Part shown: positions 33,401 through 42,151 of the stretch, one piece after another
Position numbering within the stretch: the stretch's first letter is position 1
How the letters are laid out: each line of letters starts with the position of its first letter
Assembly: GCA_023231475.1 (NCBI GenBank)
Contig: JALJEE010001892.1
Span: 1-42,151 of the forward strand
Direction: 5' to 3'
Length of the DNA stretch: 42,151 bases
DNA from: Seison nebaliae
Taxonomy: Eukaryota; Rotifera; Pararotatoria; Seisonacea; Seisonidae
Position numbers and translations under genes: made by a program
Notes under the pieces: generated by a model
Databases searched by the model: none
What the model was told of the DNA's origin: nothing
Seen by the model: the letters and a program-made list of their open reading frames with translations, nothing else

Positions 33401-34994
33401 AGATAAATATGAATTGCCGACAGAAGTGTCGGAAGATTTCAATTCTCTTCTCACTATGCCCGTCACATTCACACAAATTCCAGACGGATTATCCAAAGCT
33501 CTCAGTTGTCTACCTGAACGTCTTCGTTCTCTCCATACATATCTCCTCAAACTCGCATTCGAACGACATGCAAATGAGCAGCGAATGGATTCGAAGAAAA
33601 TTCAAAAACATGAAAAACAACAGACAACAGAACCGTCGACGACGGAATCGAATTCAAATACCACCAACACCGGAGGAACATCATTGACTGACACTATGGC
33701 AGATTTGAATGATAATGATCGTTCCGATCAATACTTACAATTCATCGAGGGGCCGTTTAGCGAATTTCGACATTTGGGAGAAATTTATCGTTTGACGGAA
33801 AATCAATTTCATCCAATTCCTATTATGGCTCAATGTCGTACACAACGAATAAAGAAGCGTGATAAAATGGAGAAAATTTTGAAAAAGAATTATATGAGAA
33901 TGTTAAAACGACGACAAACGAACACGAAGAATCTTCTCGAACAATTAATCCATTTCAATGGAGAATATCAGAAATCATTAGAATTGTTCTCGTTCGAAGA
34001 TCTGACAATTGGAACGGACAAGAATCAATGGTTGACAAGTAATGAAGGTAAAATCGCTTCGTTATGGAATTGTTTGGCTTATACGATCAAAGTGGAAGAA
34101 CGCAATTCACGTTTATGTAATTTACCTGCACATCATAAGAATGAGAGAATCGAGAATGAAATTCGAAATAATATGAATGAACATTCTTTCCATTCCTTAC
34201 ATTTAGATGATGATTTGATTGATGATCAATCATTTATCATACGAAAAAAGAATGAGATACCAATTCCTATAAAGAATATGGCGAAACAGAAAAGTTTTTA
34301 TGACGAATTAGATTCTGTAGAAGGTTCGATTTATTTCGACACGAAAAAGAGTCTGATGGCGGAGAGTGTAAAAATAAAAATTGATGCATTGGTCAGATAT
34401 GCCTCATCTTATGTTCTCTTATCGACAATGGATGGAATTAATGTTTTGAATAATAAAAGTAGTTCAGAGAAGAATGAGGAAATAAATAAAGATAATACTT
34501 CATCAACTAATCATTCGAACAACAACAACAACAGTAACGTGAATAATAATTTGAATGAAATGGAAATGATGGATCATGCAGGTTATGTGCAGATTGGTGG
34601 TGGTGTCCCTCAAGTCAATCCAAATCGAAATGATCTCAATTTTAGAGAGGAGTTAAATGGAATGAACGTTTCGAATTTGTTGAGGAATCTCTTCGAAGAT
34701 CCTTCAGATGTTTTTTACGAAAATGACAATAATATGGAAGATTTCCGTAATAATTTCGCTTCAGCTGTTTTCGAGAGAGATGTTGATGTGGGAGTGAATA
34801 ATATATTGACAAATAATCGACAACAACAACAACAACCTCAAGAAACTGTTGGACAAGAAATTGAATCAGCTGGTACGGAATCCAATCTTCCTCCAACTAA
34901 TTCAACGACGAACGGGAATATTTTAGAAACTACTTTCCCAATTCGTTTAAGTGTCGATAATTTCCAAAGAGAATTATCATTTAATAATAATGAA

Positions 34995-35032
<38 letters not shown>

Positions 35033-38000
35033 TGAAGATACATCGTCAGAAAATGAGTTAATAAAAAATGATAAAGGAAATGAAGATATTGGTTCGAGAA
35101 AGGAATATTTTATTTCATTTCTCAAATATCTTTCCGAATTTTATGTCAATCAGAATTCCATTTCCAGATCCTTCATAGATACCGTTTCCCCATGGTTATT
35201 ACCGTTTTCATTTAATATCCGTTCGATGGACATTCAAAGATTGAGAGAAATGTTATTGGCAGTTCTCAGTCTCCCAACAAATTTTTCTTCTCAACCAAAT
35301 TCCGACGAGAACGCTCCACAATCCACTGAGATGAACGACGTTCCATCATCTGGTACAGTGAATCATCAGAATTTTATTTATGTCCAAAATTTATTAAAAG
35401 CCATTTCTTCCGTCGGATTACCGATGAATTTCACTCAATCATCACATGAGGAAAATGGAGAGAATTCATCAGGAGAGAATATTGAACAACAAACGAGAAA
35501 TGATGATCGAGGAGTAAATTTATGTGGAAATGAAATTGATGAACGATCGATCAGTTCAACAATTCGTGAATGGTTAGAACGAGAAGATATCGTTTCTACA
35601 ATGACATCAGCTGCCGATTATGCTCTCTCATTACTTTATCGAATGATTAGTCCATCGATTGGTGATACACTTCGATTAATTCAAGAATTGTATAAAAGTA
35701 ATCCGACCATTTTCTCCAAGAATTGGATGGATTCATTCTCCCAAATACTTTCCGCACCATCCATCGATGATAAACGAACCATTATCATTACATTTATCAT
35801 GAAATATTGTTCAGAAATCATCATTGCATTATTCGCCCCAATAATTGACGCGAATTTCACTGACGAATATTCCGAAATTCGTGACGGAAATAATTTATTG
35901 AAATTCGATTCATTCTCTGCATTAATCTCTCTCGTCTTCTCACTACCACATGCATTTGGCAACGCAACAGCATTCGCTTCCTTATTGAATGACATTCTTC
36001 CGAAGAAGACTAATGAAACAAGACGACCCACCGTTCCCATGGAAACGGATGATTTGATGAAAGACTCACAAATCTACCAAACACTTTCTCCACTCTCAGA
36101 AGCTAATTCGAAAATGAATTTCTCTAATTATCTACCATCAATCAATGCCGTCTCTTTGTGGAATAATCGAATCGATATGTTCCACACATATTCTCAATTA
36201 TGCAATTATTTCGAGACAATTTTCCATCCATTCAAACACGAAACATTCAACAATTTAAAAAAAGAAGAAAAAAATTCAAATATTTCTTCCAATTCCACAA
36301 CCACAACAACTAATACTACAACAACAACAACAACGAGTACAACGAAAGAAAAACCGTCAATTTCAAAATCAGCAATCGATTCGGCGAAATTAGCCTGGAA
36401 GAAATTATCGACAACTTCCATCACACCCAAAACGACCATTCAAGCTGCCATCTGTACAGGAACATGTCTCAACGATTTGTATTTGATGCGATTATTCTTT
36501 CTAGTAAATGTGACACAAGTCTCATTACGATCTGATACGAATACAACTTTATTTCAAATGGAAAATCCTACGAAACCGAAAAAATTTAAAAATTTTCAAA
36601 ATTTATCTTTCGACCGAACATCCAATATCGCTTTCGAGGAAATATTCCAACACCAATCCAAGGATGTGGAAGAATTGATGAATGGAACGTATGACGGAAA
36701 GGAATCGAAACGTTTTTATCGAAAATTGAAATATTATCAGAAATATCATTTGAGAAAAGGTGAAACTTTTATAATTCATTTTCAAATTTACTTTTCTTTC
36801 CCCTAAAGAAACTGATAAGAAAATCAATAAAATGATGAGTGTTATCGAAGAGTTTGAGTGTATGAACTCCCAACAATTCCATCAGTTTATTTTTCATTAT
36901 CATTTCATAATACTCAAATTCTCTCTAAATTTTTAGGTTCCTATTAACCAACGTCCATTTCCATCGATCAATGTTACCATTCTTACGACATTGCGCCATT
37001 TTTTTCGAATGTTTGACAAATTCGATACGAATCCATATTCCGTTTTGTTAGAATAATTCCTTTCACAACTTTTACTAATCCCATCTTTTCATAGCGGCCA
37101 CTGTCTCTGAAGAGTTTTTTGCTTTGACAGAATATTTGAATTTGAAAGATCATTATTTGTTGGATGGGAAGAAAAATTCGGATGGAATTGATTTTACCGG
37201 TGAATTGTCATTAATTCGACATTGGTTACGTCCTATACGACGTTGGTTGTTACATGTGAAGAATTTGCGAGAAGATATTTCAGCAGAAATCGATTCGATC
37301 TTAAGAACAACGAAAACAATGAAAGAACTTGAAGTGGAAATGGGACTGTTCTATTTATCGCAACGAGTGAAACTTCCATTTTCGATGAATCAAAATTATT
37401 CGTCTCTCATTCATCTGGAGATGCCAATGAACATCAACTTAATGAATTTCCTTCCTTACGAATTCAACGATCTAATTCAATTATCAACAACATTCAGGTT
37501 TTCATGAAGAAGTTACTGAATGAAAATCATCAAATTTTCCCTTTTTTTCAGATGTTTCGAGAGAACATTAGCAATGAAAAGAAACCAATTGAAAATTAAA
37601 AAAAATTCTTCCAGACCCATCTACAATCGTCTACAAGTATTCGATTATATTAGTGATCAGGGCATGGAAATTGGTTAGTCTCTTCAAATTAATGATAAGC
37701 TTATGAGAAATTTTTTTTCTAATTCTCACAGATACATATCAACGATCAACCGATATTCCTTATCGATTGACAATTTGTTTATTATGTGGCGAATTATTAT
37801 GTGGTTTACCTGAATGTTATTGTGCAACGGAACCGCGACAATCTGTTTTTAAAGGAGATTTTGATGATGAAAACGGTCCAGCCGAGACATTCCTTTCTGA
37901 TGATGCTGAATATATTTGGAGAATATCACCAGAAACGTTAAATTCATTATATAAAGACGATTTGAAAGAAAAAAAGTATGATGCACGAACACTGCACACA

Positions 38001-38335
38001 ATGCAATGTGGTGCTGGTCGATGTATTTTCATGCAGGTGGCGAACTCTTTATGTTTCGTTTCTACTATTTCATGCAACGCTGCTGGTCAAATGACTTCGA
38101 AAATTTATCAAATTGAAGGACCGTACACTGACGATCATGGTGAAGTTGATTCGATGTTGAAGTTAATTTAAAATTTTCTCATTAAAATTCCATTGTCTCT
38201 TCTAGACGTGGTAATGCATTATATTTGAATGAACAACTCTGGCGAGGAATGATGTCCATGTATTCTCAACACAAACTTTACAGTTTCCTACGAATGAGTT
38301 TGCAAAATCCCAACAGAATATATCATGTCGCATAA
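27461..38335 (+). CDS. UBR1: UBR1/UBR2-type N-recognin E3 ubiquitin ligase, about 3,497 aa
   Basis: Eight exons: 27461-28545, 28586-36759, 36809-36884, 36937-37010, 37095-37497, 37552-37673, 37732-38161 and 38206-38335. All are in phase and their sum is divisible by three. The donor at 37010 is chosen for phase. The UBR box (about 170-238; CGKLFKEAEPTYTCKECAVD, GGGGYCDCGD) binds basic N-degrons. A ClpS-like domain follows (about 375-460; LYNDEAHTFHE) for bulky hydrophobic N-termini. The RING-H2 spans about 1728-1821 (CIVCQQ, SCGHAIHYSC, CPLC). The C-terminal UAIN cap includes LPFLRHCAIFFE, CLLCGELLC and an RGNALYLNE ending. The protein marks N-end-rule substrates with a partner E2. UBR1/2 are normally about 1,750 aa. 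The excess lies mainly in some 1,300 residues between RING and cap, plus acidic, Asn- and Thr-runs. Confidence 0.92.
34990..35030 (+). repeat. AAT microsatellite coding for poly-Asn in UBR1-like protein
   Basis: A run of AAT codons gives about 12 consecutive Asn with GAA interruptions upstream. A second in-frame run (ACA/ACC, poly-Thr) lies at about 36296-36342 and an acidic run at about 28401-28475. All are in the family-atypical parts of the protein. Confidence 0.8.
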
Positions 38336-38797
38336 ATGGAAAATTAGCGGAAATTGAATTGTTATGTATGTCATTCCTGCTCAAATTCGTCATTCTCAAC
38401 AACTACACAACGAGATAAGATATCGTGTTAGAAATATTTTTCAGATCTTTAAAATTATTTCGATTTTAGTCTTTCTATTTTAATCTATATCGAATACATT
38501 CAATATTTATCGGTAAGAAAAATAATTTATAAAACTTATCCTTTCACCTCTAAAATTTGTTCAACTAAAATATACTTTAAAATATTCTTAAGTTATATGG
38601 TAATATGACGGAAGAATATTATTTTGAGGATTAGTTAAATCGGATAGTAATATTGGAGAATTTTAACTTTAATCGGTTATTTAAATAGTTACTGATTGTT
38701 AATGGTATTACTATTATTATTATTATTATTACACCACTATTTTGATTAAATGAATAAATTATTTATTGCATGCATGACTATTGTACACATACTTTAA
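38336..38797. other. 3' flank of the ligase gene, with ATT microsatellite
   Basis: Non-coding. An (ATT)6-like run at 38712-38730 lies downstream, in minus orientation, of the LINE-type hairpin at 38798-38820, and may be the remains of its tail. Confidence 0.45.
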
Positions 38798-38900
38798 TTG
38801 AAATCCCTGTCGGGTAAATGAGAAAATCAGTTTAAAAACTTGACTGAAGAGTCTTTACCGAAGACTAACTCTGAAAAAGGTTATCTGTCAATTGGTAAAT
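38798..38900 (-). mobile_element. Fragment of a LINE or SINE 3' end
   Basis: The minus strand carries CATTTACCCGACAGGGATTTC, a variant of the shared 3' hairpin with a one-base longer loop. TTTCAATTAAA follows it, the same bases that follow the hairpin in the foldback core. Upstream sequence (to about 38900) is too decayed to read as protein. Confidence 0.4.
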
Positions 38901-39332
38901 ATGTTATCGGATTGGGTTGGGTTGGGAAAACAAAATGTTCGTGATGAAGAGGAAAACAAAAACAACGAAATCGGGAAAGAGTATATTGCACGGTAGATCA
39001 TAATATCGGATATCATTAGAGAATACTGAAAAGTGAGTGATATTAATATTGGAAAAATAAGAATTTTCCAAAAAAGAAGATTGAAATTTGAAGAAAACGA
39101 ATCGTAGAAAAGAGTAAAGAACGACCGGAGCTGTAGAATGAACAGAAATTAACGTTGTAAGAAAATAGTTCTTATAGAGTATAGAAAATGGAGTATAATG
39201 GAAAAACTAAATTCTTAAAAAGCTGCAGAAACGAATTTAGTTTATGGAAAGAGAAGGATATATTATATTATTGATTAATAAATATATGGATGAAATTAAT
39301 AGAGAATAATGGTAACAGAAATAAGTTCATAG
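38901..39332. other. Non-coding interval
   Basis: No gene, repeat or structure that I can support. It is possibly 3' UTR of the minus-strand gene ending at 39333. Confidence 0.35.
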
Positions 39333-40279
39333 TTATAAAAAATCATATCGGATTCTTATGGCGTGCCTATTAGGTCTTAATTTACTAAATAACACTTGTT
39401 TATATGGGATATGGCAATTTCCCCAAAAAGCATATTTTCCACTTACTTGAAATATATTGTTACCCATTGGTCTACCTCCTTCACACGAGTTCAAACTTTC
39501 TTTACGATTATACTTACTTATCATTTCTCCTACCGTTGCTTTATATCGGTTGGTTTTAGAACTGAAGTATGTACCGCAATATTCTGACTCTCCATCTATC
39601 AAATTAGACTGAATATAATGATTTAAGCATAATTTAGATATTTTTGATAGTTGATATAAGAACTCATTTCCAAGATAGTAGTTCTCGGAATTGTAATAGA
39701 ATCCATTTGCATATTCATTAAATGTTTTTGACTTTGTAAACGTCGATTCAGCAAAATAGAAGTAATTTGGTGTTTTCGACCGATAAGATTTAGTACTCTC
39801 CAACTTATCATAAATAAAACTATATTCTAAGAAGGGGAATAATTGGAATATTTTAATGATAATTAAATTAAACTTTCTTCGATAAACAGGTTATTATGAT
39901 TTTTGAATAGTGTATCAGAAAAATGCTTTATTTGAATTAATTGGTTTGTTTTTACGTCTGTATAGATTCCAATACATCCAACACTTTTGGAACATTGCGA
40001 TAATTGACATATTATCAGATTATCAGATACCGAAGTATATTTGACTTTTGATAGATATCTTTTTCCAGTTGCCAATTGGTAATATATCATTGAAATCGTT
40101 AGAATTTGTGTAGCACCGGTAAACATTATGTCTAACAAAGGTAAGATTCTAATATTTCTTAAACTTAGAAATATCCAACTTATGAAATTGTCGAAATAAG
40201 AAACAATCGCAATACCTTTTGAAAAAGCCAATGTAACAATTCTTAAAATGAAATATGATAAGACATGATATATGTCCAT
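39333..40279 (-). CDS. Membrane-associated protein with PAN/Apple-like Cys motif
   Basis: Exon 1 is 40279-39874 and exon 2 is 39826-39333, with a 47-nt intron (phase 1), giving 299 aa. The N-terminal 70 residues are strongly hydrophobic in two or three blocks (VLSYFILRIVTLAFSKGIAI, then LLDIMFTGATQILTISMIYY). A segment then reads IICQLSQCSKSVGCIGIYTD, where the spacing C-x3-C-x5-C before an aromatic resembles the core of PAN/Apple domains. Exon 2 is Tyr/Ser/Asn-rich with scattered Cys (LCLNHY, EYCGTYFS, NSCEGGRP, WGNCHIP). I do not recognise the whole. The gene sits between retroelement relics, but its intact frame and clean splice sites suggest that it is functional. Confidence 0.6.
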
Positions 40280-40689
40280 GTTATCAGATGAATATTAGTA
40301 ACTTAATTTCGATTCAGTATGATATATTAATTGGGGATATAATGAACAACACTATTGATGTAACAGTTTTTTTTATAAATATATATAAAATCTGAAATGT
40401 AAGTTTTTAAACTCATAAACATCTTATAGCTATACATCTATTTCCTTTAACGAATATCGAGTTTCAAAATAGTTAGAGTTCGTGAGCATATTATGAACAG
40501 AGGAATAATTTCATTGAAATTAGAATCAAGTGCGTTCAAAACCGAAATATTAAAAACATTAGTAAGTTTATTCTATACAATTTACATATTCAATAAAAAT
40601 ATAGTTTCCTAACACCATATTCTAATTTCTTCGACAAAGACAAAAAGAATCTTCTTCCATTATCAAGAAGATTGTATAAATTGTTGTAA

Positions 40690-40723
40690 CGTATATATAT
40701 ATACTATATATATATGTATATAG
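40690..40723. repeat. TA dinucleotide repeat
   Basis: An alternating TA tract with a palindromic centre (TATATACTATATA). It lies just before the point where homology to the minus-strand LINE relic begins. Confidence 0.8.
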
Positions 40724-40734
40724 TTCTTCCACTA

Positions 40735-41213
40735 TACTCTGTGGGAACTATTTCCTTATGTACACAACGTTCATTTCTGTCAATTGATCGTGTCTACAAT
40801 CGGTTTATCAGGAGATTAGTCTGTTGTTTCCATAGGTGCAATCGTTCTTTACTATTCGCCACCGTTGGTTTTCTTCCACTGCCTATTCTCTTTTCATGTC
40901 GAATTTTTTCTCTCCTGGACAAAATTTCAATTTCGAAGTCTCTCACTTCTTTTACTACTTATACTAATACTTTCCACGTTCACTCAATCTTTTCTCATAC
41001 TATTCGATATTACGATTTACCACGAGATATTCTTCTTCCCGATGTTAATGACTTCATTTTTTTTACGATCCGATCACGTCTTTAATTGGAGAAGATCAAG
41101 AAACTCTTATCGACTTGCACCACTTGATCAACATTGGTGAAGACGGGAATTTTTTTAACATTTTTTCTAATTTATCCCGAAGGGAATTTTGATAATAAAT
41201 AATAATAATAATT
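40735..41213 (+). mobile_element. LINE relic: C-terminal RT-ORF region, 3' hairpin and (TAA)n tail
   Basis: The sequence aligns by eye over most of its length with the minus-strand relic at 413-850. Shared blocks include ACAACGTTCATT, TTATCAGGAGATTA and the residues IFSHTIRYYDL. At least two frame shifts separate these blocks, so the copy is dead. It ends with the hairpin ATCCCGAAGGGAAT (41174-41187) and the tail TAATAAATAATAATAATAA. Because both copies keep the same 3' end but differ in 5' extent, 5' truncation during reverse transcription is the simple explanation. Confidence 0.65.
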
Positions 41214-41221
41214 ATACAAAC

Positions 41222-41440
41222 GGAGTGAGTTTCTCTCCGCAATATAACCAGATGAGTGAGTTCCTCTCAAAAATTGAAAAATAAGGTGAGTTCCACTCCG
41301 AAATATTGAAAGTGGGTGAGTTCCTCTCCAAATTGCAGTATTAAGCATTTTTCCATTGGTGAATTAATTCACTCATTAGAAGTGAAGAGTGTTTTCCGGT
41401 CCAAAAATTAAATAGCGGTGAGTTCCTCTATAAAATTAAT
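41222..41440 (+). repeat. 30-bp iterated motif GTGAGTTCCTCTCC
   Basis: Copies start at GTGAG 41225, 41256, 41286 and 41316 (spacing 31, 30, 30 bp). A fifth starts at 41418, with degenerate remnants (GGTGAATT, AGTGAAGAG) between. The shared core is GTGAGTTCCTCTCC followed by A/T-rich filler. Each unit has a small GAG-TTC-CTC inverted pair, and the first extends to CGGAG...CTCCG. The array lies between the tail of one LINE relic and the start of the next LINE, so it may be a promoter-like 5' UTR array of the downstream element. Confidence 0.75.
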
Positions 41441-41779
41441 TCCGCTCCTAGATTCGACAAGTATATAAAAAATCATACTTGTATTCTTGCAACTTCCAAC
41501 CAAAAAACTTCGTCTGACAGATTTATGCTCCCAAATTTATACCAGTTCCCATATATGATAAGGATGTAATTATTACTAGTTAAAATTGTGCAAGTCTCCT
41601 AACTTATGATGTTTCGCCTTTTTGAATCTTTCCTATTATGGCTTTCTTGATGAAGGATCGACATTACGAAATACCTTCATATGTGCGAAAATAATTCATT
41701 TGTTTAAAAAATTAATATTTAAACAAATTAAGAGTTTCTTCTTTATAAATTCATCTGTGTTATTATAAACGAGCGCGTT

Positions 41780-42151
41780 ACTATAAACCTTGAGTACGCA
41801 GTATGCATCTTGAGAGATGCACTGAGTACGTCGGAAACTCTTCAGATGTTACTATGACGATCGACACTCTTGCTCCTCCCTCTGTCTCATCATCTTCCCC
41901 TATCGTTCTTCCAGCTCCTTCTACCACATCTTTATGACATAATTCTGACCACCAAGCTACTCCCGTTCATTCATATATAAATCAACGTCATATCAACTTT
42001 ATCTCTTTCAACACCCATGGTCCTACTAATCTCCGTTCTTCCATTTCTCTCTTCAACAATCACGATATCATTTTCTGTCAAGAGACATGGCTAGTGGGTA
42101 CTAAACCTGTTTGGTTAGAGTCGAACAATCACGTCATCTTTAACTCACAGT
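41780..42151 (+). mobile_element. 5' end of a LINE with APE-type endonuclease domain (cut by window edge)
   Basis: A frame from ATG 41854 is interrupted after 27 codons by one in-frame TGA (41935-41937), then stays open to the window end. Beyond the TGA it reads NFISFNTHGP...HDIIFCQETWL, the first two strands of the endonuclease/exonuclease/phosphatase fold (the N of the first strand and the E of QE-T-W are the metal- and phosphate-contact positions). This is the endonuclease that opens ORF2 in many non-LTR retrotransposons. Upstream is a perfect hairpin TGCATCT-TGAG-AGATGCA (41803-41820) flanked by GAGTACG repeats, likely 5' UTR. The TGA may be a decay mutation or a real ORF boundary. Confidence 0.75.

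Noticed and set aside
1-42151. tRNA, rRNA genes and CRISPR arrays
   Set aside because: I scanned for GGTTCGA-type B boxes, cloverleaf stems, rRNA motifs and spaced direct repeats with unique spacers. None was convincing; the 30-bp array at 41.2 kb lacks spacer structure.

Overview
This is an AT-rich (about two-thirds A+T) animal nuclear window. Genes are split by short GT-AG introns, mostly 40-85 nt, and pack onto both strands. There is no bacterial signature. CCDC180, a protein of motile cilia and sperm flagella, together with WTAP, a KDM7-type demethylase and a UBR1-type ligase, points to a small-genome metazoan with motile cilia or flagellated sperm. A rotifer- or tardigrade-like or other small invertebrate would fit. 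Nematodes and mites are less likely because they generally lack motile cilia. The species cannot be named from the sequence.

Layout: (1) 1-1165, decayed 3' ends of non-LTR retrotransposons. (2) 1477-4625 (+), WTAP, the m6A-writer scaffold, with a very long charged repeat tail. (3) 5307-6551 (+), a secreted, probably GPI-anchored protein with a duplicated Cys domain. (4) 6.6-9.1 kb, non-coding. (5) 9169-9855 (+), a divergent alpha-crystallin/HSP20-fold protein. (6) 10726-11154 (-), a small basic-tailed orphan. (7) about 11713-12254, a foldback element enclosing a structured, SINE-like core. (8) 12330-14511 (-), a PHF2/KDM7-like JmjC protein. (9) 14.67-16.66 kb (+), exons of a Cys-containing orphan gene. 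(10) 16912-22631 (+), CCDC180, many exons. (11) 23442-22653 (-) and 25175-23770 (-), two membrane proteins, the first ending 22 nt from CCDC180. (12) about 26.4-25.9 kb (-), a doubtful small gene. (13) 27461-38335 (+), a UBR1/UBR2-type N-recognin of about 3,497 aa in eight exons, one of them 8.2 kb long. (14) 40279-39333 (-), a two-exon membrane protein with a PAN-like Cys motif. (15) 40.7-42.15 kb (+), retrotransposon territory: an RT-tail relic, a 30-bp iterated motif, then the 5' end of a LINE whose APE-type endonuclease domain runs off the window.

No operon-like pathway links the genes. The most coherent non-genic signal is a retroelement system: several LINE relics on both strands and a non-coding structured element share the same 3' hairpin (ATCCC-GAN-GGGA), three of the LINE ends also having an (AAT)n tract nearby. 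This suggests one LINE machinery that recognises a common 3' tail.
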